From assembly GCA_947498765.1 (NCBI GenBank), contig CANMLG010000013.1:1-40135 (forward strand): 40,135 bases of DNA, read 5' to 3'. Origin of the DNA: an uncultured Aquimarina sp. Lineage in GTDB: Bacteria > Bacteroidota > Bacteroidia > Flavobacteriales > Flavobacteriaceae. The translations under genes and the position numbers were made by a program. The notes below the pieces were generated by a model that did no database searches, was not told the DNA's origin, and saw only the letters and a program-made list of their open reading frames with translations. Every line of letters starts with the position of its first letter. Position 1 is the stretch's first letter. This document shows positions 8,195 to 17,433 of the stretch, piece by piece.

Positions 8195-8266
8195 ATCTTT
8201 TTTTTGCAAAATTATAAAATAAACCTAAATTTCTTACAAAAGTAGCCACTGATTTGTGGTCGGGGT

Positions 8267-9052
8267 TTATTTATAAAATTGCTGGCTTTTTTGTTTAAAG
8301 ACTTTTAAAATGAGTTCATGGTTTTTATTTCTGAAATTTGAGCTAAAGTTTTTATCAGTCAACATACAGAAATACACAAAAGTGAGTACTTGATCAGGAG
8401 GGATGTTATAGGTATTTGATAAAAAATCTTTCTTGTAAAAATAAATTACATCTTCAGCTAATTTGGTGTCATGACCCCATTTGCGTTTTCCCTTAAGTCG
8501 TTTATAGTAGCCATTGATATGCTTTTGTAAAGCTTCTAAATTTATTGAAGTAATTAAGCCGTAATTAAAGGTTTCTAGCAATGTGGGTATATGTTCTTGT
8601 TGGATACCTTCGTAAACAGGTAGACCAATATCTTTAGCTGATCTAGGTTTTTGGAAAGGGATTTTTAATAGATCGCTTTCTAAATTTCCAGAAAGATTGT
8701 GTGAGGCTATGGTTACTTCTTTCAGTTCAGTAACGCGTTCTTTTAGTTTTACTGTAATGTGATTTTGATGGTAAATAGAATCGTTAACAATTAGTAGTTT
8801 GTTTTTATAGCTGATACCATTAAAAATTAAAGAGTCGTTTTTGTATACTAAAATTTCAAATTGCCCCTTGTTATCAGTGATCGTATTTTTTGAGGTACTT
8901 TTGTTAGTTATATGAATTCCCGAAACATTAAATTCAGTATTCGTGATTTGGCCAGTTAAAACTTTTGTTTTATTTGGGTGTTGAGCCCACCCAGGTAAAA
9001 AGACAAAGTATAGGAATGGTAGCATATATTTAAAAAATTGATATGCTACCAT
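8267..9052 (-). CDS. Carboxypeptidase-regulatory-like domain protein (envelope)
   Basis: A 261-residue exported protein. The hydrophobic start (residues about 8-23, ending PGWAQ) is a signal peptide. Residues about 30-110 form a CarboxypepD_reg-like Ig-fold (VLTGQITNTEFNVSGIHITN, TDNKGQFEILV, ELKEVTI), the domain usually found at the N terminus of TonB-dependent receptors. The rest lacks a barrel and has no known family. A second ATG (codon 10) is a possible true start, since it would give MLPFLYFVFLPGWAQ as a compact signal. The first nine codons take part in a perfect hairpin (9018-9050). It lies 24 bases downstream of the gene at 9077-9877, so they are probably one operon. Confidence 0.75.
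   Translation of the reverse strand: MVAYQFFKYMLPFLYFVFLPGWAQHPNKTKVLTGQITNTEFNVSGIHITNKSTSKNTITDNKGQFEILVYKNDSLIFNGISYKNKLLIVNDSIYHQNHITVKLKERVTELKEVTIASHNLSGNLESDLLKIPFQKPRSAKDIGLPVYEGIQQEHIPTLLETFNYGLITSINLEALQKHINGYYKRLKGKRKWGHDTKLAEDVIYFYKKDFLSNTYNIPPDQVLTFVYFCMLTDKNFSSNFRNKNHELILKVFKQKSQQFYK
9018..9050 (-). promoter_or_regulatory. Hairpin at the start codon of the 8267-9052 gene
   Basis: The arms GGTAGCATAT (9018-9027) and ATATGCTACC (9041-9050) are perfect 10-base complements with a 13-base spacer. The upstream arm begins in the ATG codon itself (9050-9052) and the downstream arm covers the second ATG. It could mask initiation, or it could be chance. Confidence 0.35.
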
Positions 9053-9076
9053 TTTGTTTAATTCGGGTTTACGTAT

Positions 9077-9877
9077 TTATTTTTTAGTAGTTGCTATTAT
9101 AGCGCCATCTTTAGCTTTTTTGCCATAAAGGCTAATAGCTGTAGCGGGCTTCAAATTGTCAACTTCGTCCAGTTGGTCCGATTTGGCGAGTTTATTTAGG
9201 GTGTTAAAATCAGTTTCTTCTCCGTCAATAATAATGAGTTTATTAATATTAGGATTGTTTATAAAATTGAATTTAGGAAGTGAATTTCTAGATTTTTTAT
9301 GTGATTTGGTGTGCTCAGATTGGTTATTAACTTCTTCACCTTCGTGAATAAAACCATTGGCAAATTCTTCAAAGTCAAATTCAGCATTATTTAATAGATC
9401 TCTTAATTGATCACTACTAAAAGAAAAAGAAAAGGGATGTTCCGATAAAAATGAATCAAAGGATTCGTTTGCTTTTTCAAATTCATCCATTATAGCACTT
9501 ATTCGATCCGATTGTAAATTACCTTTAGTAGTAATATATAATGAATCATTTTTACTGCCTAATTCCAAATCAGCAATAGGAACATTGGATGACATGGCGT
9601 ATTTACTTTTTTGACTGCCTTTTTGGAGTAAAATTTTGATGCCTATAATTTCATCATTTTCATTATAGTTTACTTCCGAAATATCAAGTTTAATATCATT
9701 TTGCTTAAAATAGGCAATCAAATCTTCAAATTGTTTTTCGGTAGTGTTTTTTGAAATTGTACCAGTTACCTTTTCGGTAGTTATTTGCTTGTAGGTTGAA
9801 GTTGTATGTATGTTTGAATTGGCATAAGTGCTATACAAGGCACAAGAACTAAAAATTAATAAGCATAATCGTTTCAT
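9077..9877 (-). CDS. Secreted protein with a C-terminal TonB plug-like motif
   Basis: A 266-residue protein with a signal peptide (MKRLCLLIFSSCALYSTYA). The middle is polar and acidic. The C-terminal 60 residues (about 207-266) carry INKLIIIDGEETDFNTLNKL, then ATAISLYGKKAKDGAIIATT, the pattern of the plug-domain signature (IDG..., YG..G..GVI...T) also seen at the end of BlaR1/M56-type and other Bacteroidota envelope proteins. It is too short to be a receptor. It and the next gene downstream (regulatory-like domain) may act together in the periplasm. Confidence 0.7.
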   Translation of the reverse strand: MKRLCLLIFSSCALYSTYANSNIHTTSTYKQITTEKVTGTISKNTTEKQFEDLIAYFKQNDIKLDISEVNYNENDEIIGIKILLQKGSQKSKYAMSSNVPIADLELGSKNDSLYITTKGNLQSDRISAIMDEFEKANESFDSFLSEHPFSFSFSSDQLRDLLNNAEFDFEEFANGFIHEGEEVNNQSEHTKSHKKSRNSLPKFNFINNPNINKLIIIDGEETDFNTLNKLAKSDQLDEVDNLKPATAISLYGKKAKDGAIIATTKK

Positions 9878-10090
9878 GGCGCTTCAGTTTTTGTTTTGTT
9901 TCTGTAACTTATATACGAAAAAGCGTAAAATATGTGACAAATTTTTAATGATAGGATTTATTTAGTTGTTTGGAATATAGTTTTTTAAGGGAGTCTATGT
10001 GGTTGTTAGTAATTTTTTAAACTTTTGGAATACAGTATGGTAAATTTATTTTTTTTAGAAAAGATGTAGGGTCTTAGGTAAAGTTAGTTG

Positions 10091-10121
10091 ATTGAGTCCG
10101 GGTATATTTTTTCTATATTTG
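10091..10121 (+). promoter_or_regulatory. Promoter of the Na+/Ca2+ antiporter gene
   Basis: ATTG (10091-10094), then 19 bases, then TATATTTG (10114-10121), which matches the Bacteroidota TAnnTTTG box. The ATG at 10142 leaves a 5' leader of about 15-20 bases. Confidence 0.65.
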
Positions 10122-10141
10122 TTGATTAAAAAAAAGAATCT

Positions 10142-11101
10142 ATGAGTGTTTTTTATATTGTTATTGGACTAGTTTTGTTGGTTGTAGGAGGAGAGTTTTT
10201 GGTGCGATCTTCGGTGGCATTGTCTTTTAAATTCAATATTTCTAAAATGGTCATAGGGCTTACGGTGGTCTCTTTTGCTACATCGGCCCCAGAGTTATTA
10301 GTAAGTTTACAAGCAGCCATGGATGGGTATTCATCTATATCATTAGGGAATGTAATAGGATCCAATATAGCTAATATAGGATTGGTTTTGGGTATTACAG
10401 CTATTTTAGGTTCGTTGTATGTGGAGCGTGATTTTTTTACCATGCATTGGCCGTCAATGATAGTTTTTTCGGGTTTACTTTATTTGTTTTTAGTTAATGA
10501 TAATGTATTGTCTTTTTATGAAGGAGGGATGCTATTAGGGGCAATTATTATTTTTTTGATAGTGTTAATTAGAAGTGCTAAAAGAAGTTCATTAAAAGGA
10601 GAGGAATCTGTAAGTGATGAAGTTGATGAAAATTTAGAAAGTGTTTCATTTTTTAAAATTATTATGTGGTTACTCATTGGAGGAGCCGCTTTATATTTTG
10701 GTTCGGAATTATTGGTAAAAGGAGCCGTTGATTTGGCTACATTAATGGGAGTTAGTGAGCGCGTTATAGCGGTTACTATGATTGCAGTAGGAACAAGTGT
10801 ACCAGAGTTGGCAGCTTCAGTCATAGCGGTGTTAAAACAAGAAAAATCAATATCTATAGGGAATTTAATAGGTTCAAATATATTTAATATAGGTTCTGTA
10901 CTAGGAATTACCGCTTTGGTACAACCTATTAAAGTGGAGAGTGCTCAAATTGTTACCAATGACATTTTTTGGATGTTGGCTTTTGCACTTGTTTTATTGC
11001 CAATTACATTACTTCCGCAAAGGAATGAAATAAACAGGTTTAAAGGAGGAGTGATCTTTTTGGGGTATATAACCTTTATTGCCTTAACCTTTTTAAAATA
11101 G
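10142..11101 (+). CDS. Calcium/sodium antiporter (YrbG family)
   Basis: A 319-residue inner-membrane protein with about ten membrane segments, the usual size for bacterial CaCA exchangers of the YrbG/K+-dependent group. The two alpha repeats are clear. The first has SFATSAPELLVSLQAA and GNVIGSNIANIGLVLG (about residues 41-87). The second has GTSVPELAASVIAVLKQE and GNLIGSNIFNIGSVLG (about 218-256). The acidic residues in the two PEL motifs bind the cations. It exchanges Na+ for Ca2+. A short acidic loop (about residues 156-170) separates the halves. Confidence 0.93.
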   Translation: MSVFYIVIGLVLLVVGGEFLVRSSVALSFKFNISKMVIGLTVVSFATSAPELLVSLQAAMDGYSSISLGNVIGSNIANIGLVLGITAILGSLYVERDFFTMHWPSMIVFSGLLYLFLVNDNVLSFYEGGMLLGAIIIFLIVLIRSAKRSSLKGEESVSDEVDENLESVSFFKIIMWLLIGGAALYFGSELLVKGAVDLATLMGVSERVIAVTMIAVGTSVPELAASVIAVLKQEKSISIGNLIGSNIFNIGSVLGITALVQPIKVESAQIVTNDIFWMLAFALVLLPITLLPQRNEINRFKGGVIFLGYITFIALTFLK

Positions 11102-11175
11102 AAATTGAGTAGGATATAGTACGAGTAAATGGATTATGAGTATATTAAGCTATTGATTAATAGTATTCATAACTC

Positions 11176-11772
11176 GTGAATTTTAAATTAGTAGTATTTT
11201 TTGTTTTAATTATTTCTTTGAGTAGTGCTTGTTCTGCTCAAGGCTGGAAAGTGGTTGCTCAAAAAAAAAGGATACTTATTGAAAAAAGTAGTAAAACCAA
11301 AAATGATACTTATCATTTTAGAGCAACAGCAAAAGTAAAAGCTTCACTAGTCGAACTGGAAAAATTAGTTGAGAATATTCCTAATTACCCTAATTGGTTG
11401 TATAAATATGAACTTGCCGAGGTGTTGGAAACTTTGGAAAATACTCATGTTTTTAGAGCTATAATACTAGCGCCATTCCCATTGAAAAATCGAAAACTTC
11501 AAATTAAATTAACTAAAAATAAAACAAAAGATTTTGTAAGGTACCAAATGCAAGGTGTTCAGGTAAGTGATGATCAGTTTTGTAAAGCATGTGAGGAGGT
11601 AGTGGGGATTTCTGGTAGATGGGAATTAAAGAAAATAACCAGTCAATTAACAGAGGTAAGGAATACGACTAAAGTGATAGTTAATTTGCCCTTGCCAAAG
11701 AATATGCTTTATCCTTTATTTTACAGAGCACCTCAAAAAAGTTTTGAGAATCTTTTAGAAATGTATCCATAA
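11176..11772 (+). CDS. START-like domain protein, exported
   Basis: A 198-residue protein starting at GTG. Residues 1-22 are a signal peptide (cysteine in SSACSAQ makes a lipoprotein possible). The remainder fits a START/SRPBCC lipid-binding fold: FRATAKVKASLVELEKLVEN, IPNYPNWLYKYELAEVL, and a C-terminal helix ending FENLLEMYP. Flavobacteria often carry such START proteins in the envelope, possibly handling lipids. The gene ends in a terminator shared with glnA. Confidence 0.78.
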   Translation: MNFKLVVFFVLIISLSSACSAQGWKVVAQKKRILIEKSSKTKNDTYHFRATAKVKASLVELEKLVENIPNYPNWLYKYELAEVLETLENTHVFRAIILAPFPLKNRKLQIKLTKNKTKDFVRYQMQGVQVSDDQFCKACEEVVGISGRWELKKITSQLTEVRNTTKVIVNLPLPKNMLYPLFYRAPQKSFENLLEMYP

Positions 11773-11808
11773 AAAAAAAGGCCTTCAAATAAATGAAAGC
11801 CTTTTTAA
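11773..11808. terminator. Bidirectional terminator between START-like gene and glnA
   Basis: AAAAAGGC (11775-11782) pairs with GCCTTTTT (11799-11806), plus an inner TTCA/TGAA pair. There is an A run on one side and a T run on the other, as expected for convergent genes. Confidence 0.8.
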
Positions 11809-11828
11809 TATATTGCTTATCGTACTTA

Positions 11829-12836
11829 TTAAACTTTAGCAGTTTTAACAGTTGTGATAATACGTGCAGCAATTTTGTATGGGTCTCCGTTTGAAGATGG
11901 ACGACGATCTTCTAACCATCCTTTCCATCCTTTTTCCACAGTAATAATTGGAATACGGATAGAAGCTCCACGGTCAGATACTCCATAACTGAAATCAGTA
12001 ATAGCAGCAGTTTCGTGCTTACCAGTTAAACGTTGGTCATTGTATGCTCCATAAACGTCAATGTGTTCTTTAACAAATGGACGGAAAGCCTCACAAATAG
12101 TTTCGTAAGTTTCTTTAGATCCACAAGTTCTTAACGTAGTGTTAGAGAAGTTAGCGTGCATACCAGAACCATTCCAGTCAGTATCACCAAGTGGCTTAGG
12201 GTGCCATACAACTTGTAAACCGTAAGACTCACCAATACGCTCTAATAAGTAACGACATACCCAGATTTCGTCACCAGCTAACTTAGCTCCTTGTGCAAAA
12301 CATTGGAATTCCCACTGTCCAGCAGCAACTTCAGCGTTAATACCTTCAACATTTAATCCAGCTTCTAAACAAACGTCTAAATGCTCTTCAACCATATCAC
12401 GTGCAAATGCATTTTTAGCACCTACTGAACAGTAAAACTGTCCCTGTGGAGTTTGGTCTCTTGGGAAACCAACAGGTAAATTAGTTTCTACATCATATAA
12501 GAAGTACTCTTGCTCAAATCCAAACCAGAAATCATTATCATCATCTTCGATAGTAGCACGTGCATTATCTGCATGTGGAGTACCATCAGCATTTAAAACT
12601 TCTGTCATTATTAAATATCCACCTTTACGTTGTGGGTCAGGATAAATAGCAACTGGCTTTAATAAACAGTCAGAATTTCCACCTTCAGCTTGGTTAGTAG
12701 AACTTCCGTCAAAAGACCACATTGGGCAATCTTCTAATTTTCCGCTAAAGTCATCAACAACTTTAGTTTTACTTCTCATACTAGCAGTTGGCTTTGTACC
12801 ATCTAACCAGATATACTCTAATTTAGCTTTACTCAT
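11829..12836 (-). CDS. glnA: Glutamine synthetase, type II-like
   Basis: A 335-residue enzyme that makes glutamine from glutamate, ammonia and ATP. Its length and sequence match the eukaryote-like GSII form used by many Flavobacteriaceae rather than the 470-residue GSI. Marks are the beta-grasp segment WSFDGSSTNQAEGGNSD (residues 40-56), the metal-binding FGFEQEYFLYD (E108, E110), GQWEFQ, NGSGMHANFS, and GKHETAAI near the glutamate flap. It has no adenylylation-loop signature. It is monocistronic, with a -7 box at 12875-12882, and is convergent to the START-like gene. Confidence 0.95.
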   Translation of the reverse strand: MSKAKLEYIWLDGTKPTASMRSKTKVVDDFSGKLEDCPMWSFDGSSTNQAEGGNSDCLLKPVAIYPDPQRKGGYLIMTEVLNADGTPHADNARATIEDDDNDFWFGFEQEYFLYDVETNLPVGFPRDQTPQGQFYCSVGAKNAFARDMVEEHLDVCLEAGLNVEGINAEVAAGQWEFQCFAQGAKLAGDEIWVCRYLLERIGESYGLQVVWHPKPLGDTDWNGSGMHANFSNTTLRTCGSKETYETICEAFRPFVKEHIDVYGAYNDQRLTGKHETAAITDFSYGVSDRGASIRIPIITVEKGWKGWLEDRRPSSNGDPYKIAARIITTVKTAKV

Positions 12837-12874
12837 AATAGTATATAAAACAATTAAACTTTACTCTTGGAGCG

Positions 12875-12882
12875 CAAATATA
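12875..12882 (-). promoter_or_regulatory. -7 box of glnA
   Basis: On the minus strand TATATTTG matches TAnnTTTG and lies 38 bases before the ATG. A good -33 partner was not found at the usual distance, so regulation by an activator is possible. Confidence 0.5.
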
Positions 12883-13167
12883 GAAATATTTACGTAGTAC
12901 TACTTAATTTTTGTTATTCAAATTAAGTAAGCCAATTATTTTTTTAATAATCATAAAAAAAGAGGGTGCTTTTTGATAAGTTTTGATTTTTTTTTCATAA
13001 TTGATTCATCCATTTATTTTTTTTAATGCTTTTTGCAAGTAAATAAAGTTTTATTAATCAATAGCGTTACCTGCTTTACAGTTTATAAGTAGTGGTCAAC
13101 ATATTCTGTATGCAATCTTTTTTTACGTTTTTGTATTATAGTATCTTTGCAAATCAATACCTGTTTT
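12883..13167. other. Divergent intergenic region glnA-purM
   Basis: AT-rich spacer between divergent glnA and purM. It contains many A and T runs and, just before purM, a TATCTTTG box at 13142-13149. No open frame or repeat is supported. Confidence 0.5.
13142..13149 (+). promoter_or_regulatory. -7 box of purM
   Basis: TATCTTTG fits TAnnTTTG and lies 18 bases before the ATG at 13168, implying a very short leader. A TTG 19-20 bases upstream is not evident. Confidence 0.5.
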
Positions 13168-14346
13168 ATGAGTCAAGAAGTTAGTAAAAGATACGCGCAA
13201 CGAGGTGTTTCTGCCTCAAAAGAAGATGTACATAGCGCTATAAAAAATATTGATAAAGGGCTGTTTCCTAAGGCTTTTTGTAAAATTGTGCCCGATTATT
13301 TAACGGGAAGCGATGATCATTGTTTGATTATGCATGCCGATGGAGCAGGAACAAAATCATCCTTGGCCTATATGTATTGGAAGCAAACAGGGGATATTTC
13401 TGTTTGGAAGGGAATTGCGCAAGATGCCTTAATTATGAATATTGATGACTTATTATGTGTAGGAGCTACCGATAATATTATGTTGTCTTCAACCATTGGG
13501 CGGAATAAAAATTTAATTCCCGGCGAAGTTATTTCGGCTATAATTAATGGTACCGAAGAACTGCTTACAGATTTAAAAAAGCATGGCGTAACTATTCATT
13601 CTACAGGAGGTGAAACAGCCGATGTGGGTGATTTGGTGCGTACTATTATAGTGGATTCAACAGTTACAGCTCGTATGAAAAGAGCCGAAGTAATTGATAA
13701 TGCAAATATCCAACCAGGTGATGTTATTGTTGGCTTGGAATCTTTTGGTCAAGCGACTTATGAGAGTGAATATAATGGTGGAATGGGTAGTAATGGTTTA
13801 ACATCGGCACGTCATGATGTGTTTGATAAAGTATTGGCAACAAAGTTTCCGGAAAGTTTTGATGCAGCAGTACCTGAAGATTTAGTGTATTCTGGAAAAA
13901 CAAAATTAACCGATACAGTTGAAGGAGCACCCATTAATGCTGGTAAATTAGTGCTTTCGCCTACCCGAACTTATGCACCAATTATTAAGCAGATTTTAGA
14001 AAAGTACAACAGTAGCGATGTTCATGGGATGGTGCATTGTAGTGGAGGAGCACAAACTAAAATTCTTCATTTTGTAGATCAGCATCATATTATAAAAGAT
14101 AATCTTTTTGATGTGCCGCCTTTATTTAAATTGATACAAGAAAATTCGGGAACCGAATGGAAAGAGATGTATCAAGTATTCAATATGGGGCACCGAATGG
14201 AATTATATGTAAATCCAGCGGTTGCTGAAAATATCATAGCCATTTCAAAAAGCTTTAATGTAAATGCAAAAATTGTAGGCCGTGTAGAAGCTTCAAAAAC
14301 TAAAAAATTAACAATCAAGAGTACTTATGGTACTTATGAGTATTAA
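13168..14346 (+). CDS. purM: Phosphoribosylformylglycinamidine cyclo-ligase (AIR synthase)
   Basis: The 392-residue protein is the Bacteroidota form of PurM, which closes FGAM to AIR using ATP in purine synthesis. Family segments are RYAQRGVSASKEDVHSA at the N terminus, MHADGAGTKSSLAYMYW, DALIMNIDDLLCVGATD, HSTGGETADVGDLVRT and GLESFGQATYES. I chose the ATG at 13168 because the frame upstream contains only a TTG that overlaps the -7 box. It stands alone, not in a pur operon. Confidence 0.93.
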   Translation: MSQEVSKRYAQRGVSASKEDVHSAIKNIDKGLFPKAFCKIVPDYLTGSDDHCLIMHADGAGTKSSLAYMYWKQTGDISVWKGIAQDALIMNIDDLLCVGATDNIMLSSTIGRNKNLIPGEVISAIINGTEELLTDLKKHGVTIHSTGGETADVGDLVRTIIVDSTVTARMKRAEVIDNANIQPGDVIVGLESFGQATYESEYNGGMGSNGLTSARHDVFDKVLATKFPESFDAAVPEDLVYSGKTKLTDTVEGAPINAGKLVLSPTRTYAPIIKQILEKYNSSDVHGMVHCSGGAQTKILHFVDQHHIIKDNLFDVPPLFKLIQENSGTEWKEMYQVFNMGHRMELYVNPAVAENIIAISKSFNVNAKIVGRVEASKTKKLTIKSTYGTYEY

Positions 14347-14423
14347 AGAGGGAAATTGAGATGGAATAAAAAGATAAATAAAATTATTTTGTTTAACTTT
14401 TTAAATATTCTAATTATCATAAA

Positions 14424-14975
14424 ATGAATAAAATTTTATATTATTTTCTGTTTTTTTGTACCACATGTATTTCACAGCAGACTATTTATGTTTTGCATCC
14501 TGTCGTTGGAGACACTATTGATGTTGTTGAATTGAGTAAATATCAATTATTTACAGAAATTAAAAATGTTAAAAAAATAGTGTTAAATAACACTAACGAA
14601 GTTTTCCTTTTATCTTACACTGAAGATGGCTTTAATTTTAAAAGTAAAGAGGTTTCTAAAGTTGATATTGAATTGAATAGAAATAATATTTTAAAATTAG
14701 AAGAATATTACCAAAAACAACAGAATAAAGACTCAATCATCGAAACTAATCAAGGTTTTATGAAGATAGAAAATAATTTATATAAAGGAGAAGATAGGAT
14801 AGATTTAAGTGATGAAACAAAGAATAATTTAAGACAAGAATCTAATAGGTATAATAGTTTAAAGAATAGGGCACAAGATAAGGGCTTATTAGGATCAGAA
14901 AGAAATGATTTTATTCAAACAGGAGCAAGTGGAGTAGAATTATTTCATATTAAGAAAAAGAAGAAAAATAAATAG
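14424..14975 (+). CDS. Hypothetical secreted protein
   Basis: A 183-residue protein with a signal peptide (MNKILYYFLFFCTTCIS, cleavage near SQQ). The mature part begins TIYVLHPVVGDTIDVVELSK, a compact beta segment, and continues with a long Lys/Glu/Asn-rich helical part. It ends in a strongly basic tail (KKKKKNK). No family was recognised. It is followed by a good terminator, so it is its own transcription unit or the end of a purM transcript 77 bases upstream. Confidence 0.65.
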   Translation: MNKILYYFLFFCTTCISQQTIYVLHPVVGDTIDVVELSKYQLFTEIKNVKKIVLNNTNEVFLLSYTEDGFNFKSKEVSKVDIELNRNNILKLEEYYQKQQNKDSIIETNQGFMKIENNLYKGEDRIDLSDETKNNLRQESNRYNSLKNRAQDKGLLGSERNDFIQTGASGVELFHIKKKKKNK

Positions 14976-15003
14976 CGTTACTTTTTAATTACAATATAGA
15001 TTT

Positions 15004-15039
15004 AAAATAGACTTGCAAACTTGTGAGTCTATTTTTTTT
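15004..15039 (+). terminator. Rho-independent terminator
   Basis: Perfect 10-base arms AAAATAGACT (15004-15013) and AGTCTATTTT (15026-15035), followed by a T run. It ends the 14424-14975 transcript. Confidence 0.85.
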
Positions 15040-15073
15040 ATGCTATTTGTATTTCTTAACGTAATTTTGAGTA

Positions 15074-16237
15074 ATGGGATTTGTAAAGTGTTTAAAATAT
15101 TTAACTTTAGTAGTATGTATAGTAAGTTGTAAAAAGCAACAAGTGCTTACTTTGGTTGCCGAAAAAGAAGCCGTGTATCTACCACTTCCTCAAAAAGTGA
15201 TCGCTCCCGTAGATAATCAAATGACTAAAGAAAAAATAGCTTTAGGAAAATTATTGTTTTTTGATCCTATTCTTTCTGGGGAGAGGAACGTAGCCTGCGC
15301 CACATGTCATCACCCTAAAAATGGGTATGCCGAGTTTAGAGATCTTTCAATTGGTGTTAACGGAAAAGGTTTTGGAGCTCAGCGAAAAATAATTAAAACG
15401 GATAGTACATTGTCTTTTGTAAAGCGAAATGCACACACCATTTTAAATACCGCTTTTAATGGTATTTCAGAAACAGGACAAGTTTTAGCTAAAAAGGCTC
15501 CTATGTTTTGGGATAATAGAGTGGAAAGTTTAGAAGTACAAGCGCTTGAGCCTATAAAATCCTTAGAAGAAATGCGCGGATTCAAAATAGCAGAAAGCGC
15601 TATTTTAGACACCATTGTTTTAAGATTGAATAACAATAAACGATACAAAGAACTATTTAAAAATGCTTTTGATACAGAAGAAATTAAAGACACTCATTTA
15701 GGCAAAGCTATAGCTACTTTTGAACGGAGCTTAATTACACCAAATTCTCGTTTTGATCAATTTTTGCGCGGTAACGATAGTGCACTTTCTATTTCTGAAA
15801 AAGAAGGTTTTGAAACTTTTAAACGAATAGGTTGTGCACATTGCCACAATGGTCCTATGTTTTCCGATTATAAGTTGCATACTTTGGGTATGATTGAAAA
15901 CGAAAAGTTAGCATCACCTGACAAGGGGGCAAACGATCAGTTTAAATTTAGGACACCAACATTGCGGAATTTACAATTTACAGCGCCATATATGCATAAT
16001 GGTAAATTCAATAGTTTAAAAAGAGTATTGGAATTTTATGAAGAAATCGCAGGGAAAAAAATGAAAAACCCTAATGTAGGGGTGAAAGATTTAGATACGT
16101 TGATTAAAAAGGTAAGCATCAAAACAAAGGATATTAATTTAATAGTATCTTTTTTGAATTCACTTAATGATAACAATTTTGATAAAGAAACCCCTAAATC
16201 TGTACCTTCAAAACTACCTGTAGGGGGTGATATTTAA
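15074..16237 (+). CDS. Diheme cytochrome-c peroxidase family lipoprotein
   Basis: The 387-residue protein has a lipoprotein-type leader (LTLVVCIVSCKKQQ) and two CXXCH heme sites, CATCHH near residue 75 and CAHCHN near residue 254, the layout of the CcpA/MauG family. LGKLLFFDPILSGERNVACATC and FRTPTLRNLQFTAPYMHNGKF are family hallmarks. It would reduce H2O2 in the periplasm with electrons from small cytochromes, although some members are MauG-like oxidases instead. It is an isolated gene. Confidence 0.9.
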   Translation: MGFVKCLKYLTLVVCIVSCKKQQVLTLVAEKEAVYLPLPQKVIAPVDNQMTKEKIALGKLLFFDPILSGERNVACATCHHPKNGYAEFRDLSIGVNGKGFGAQRKIIKTDSTLSFVKRNAHTILNTAFNGISETGQVLAKKAPMFWDNRVESLEVQALEPIKSLEEMRGFKIAESAILDTIVLRLNNNKRYKELFKNAFDTEEIKDTHLGKAIATFERSLITPNSRFDQFLRGNDSALSISEKEGFETFKRIGCAHCHNGPMFSDYKLHTLGMIENEKLASPDKGANDQFKFRTPTLRNLQFTAPYMHNGKFNSLKRVLEFYEEIAGKKMKNPNVGVKDLDTLIKKVSIKTKDINLIVSFLNSLNDNNFDKETPKSVPSKLPVGGDI

Positions 16238-16435
16238 AAAAAAGAAAACGTTTTGTTTTTAGTGTGTTAAGGATCTAATATTAGTTCGTGTTTGTTGAAA
16301 CAAAGTGATCCTGAATTTTTACCTGACAGGAATAAGTTTTTATAATTATTTATAAGTGTAATCCTACTTATTTTCAGTAATAAGCGACGAAATTATACTT
16401 AGTATAGTGTTTGGAAATTGATCATACCCAACACT

Positions 16436-17380
16436 ATGTTTTTATTTAAAAAATCAAATTTATTATTAAGATTAGTTATTGCTTTCTTTTTTGCAATTTC
16501 AGTGATAAGTGCTCAAAATTGTGATACGACTATCCATAGTGGTGAAGGAACATTTTATGGCGGTGTAGCAGGCAGTTCAGGAGGAAATTGTGGTTTGCCA
16601 GTACCAGTCGATGACATTTTACATTGTGCTTTGAATACCGTTGATTATAATGGAAGTCAAGCATGTGGAGCTTGTATTGAAGTAGAAGGAACTAAGGGGA
16701 AGTCGATCGTTCTAAAAGTAGTAGATCGCTGTCCAGAATGTAAGGAGGGAGATGTTGATTTGCATCAGGATGCTTTTGCTTTAATCGATGAACCTATTTC
16801 GGGTCGGATCCCAATTACTTGGAAATATGTTTCTTGCCCTTTAAAAAATGATGCTAAATTTATTCATATCAATTTTAAAAGTGGCTCCACTAAATATTGG
16901 ACAGCCATTCAGTTAAGAAATATTACTCAAGCCATAGAAACATTAGAATATAAAGACTCTAGTGGAAATTGGATAGTAATTAACCGGGTTCTATTCAATT
17001 TTTTTATAGAAACCAAAGGAATCGATACACCAATGACGCTTAGAGCAACTTCTGTTTTAGGGGAACAATTGTTATTTGAAAATGTTGATATTGATGTGGA
17101 TAATGATTTTAATACGAACCAGCAATTCGAGAATTTATGCGATGAGACTGTATTGTCAAATTTTGAAACAGAATATATAGGGCAAACTTTAGAGCCTACT
17201 TTTTTTAAAAATGAAATTAAATTGAATATTCCTTCTCAGGAATGGAGAATATACGATATGTCAGGTAAAAAAATAAGTTCAGGAATATATTCTGAATCAA
17301 TTGATATTGATTATTTGTCTACTGGAATTTATTTTTTAATAGTTGATGCGCATAAAGCGGTTAAGTTTTTCAAAGATTAA
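16436..17380 (+). CDS. Expansin-like protein with T9SS sorting domain
   Basis: The 314-residue protein starts at the ATG at 16436, which gives a clean signal peptide ending VISAQ. After it comes a double-psi beta-barrel (about residues 28-125: SGEGTFYGG, YNGSQACGACIEVEG, VVDRCPEC, DVDLHQDAFALI) and a second beta-sandwich domain like CBM63 (about 130-225: FKSGSTKYWTAIQLRN). The Asp in DVDLHQDAF is at the position essential in EXLX1. Residues about 240-314 are a T9SS type A sorting domain ending in GIYFLIVDAHKAVKFFKD. Expansins loosen cellulose networks without hydrolysis. Numerous cysteines suggest disulfides. Confidence 0.87.
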   Translation: MFLFKKSNLLLRLVIAFFFAISVISAQNCDTTIHSGEGTFYGGVAGSSGGNCGLPVPVDDILHCALNTVDYNGSQACGACIEVEGTKGKSIVLKVVDRCPECKEGDVDLHQDAFALIDEPISGRIPITWKYVSCPLKNDAKFIHINFKSGSTKYWTAIQLRNITQAIETLEYKDSSGNWIVINRVLFNFFIETKGIDTPMTLRATSVLGEQLLFENVDIDVDNDFNTNQQFENLCDETVLSNFETEYIGQTLEPTFFKNEIKLNIPSQEWRIYDMSGKKISSGIYSESIDIDYLSTGIYFLIVDAHKAVKFFKD

Positions 17381-17433
17381 ACAGGATTATTAGTAATATA
17401 TGCTGTTAAATCAAAAAAGTTTGAAGGACTTCA

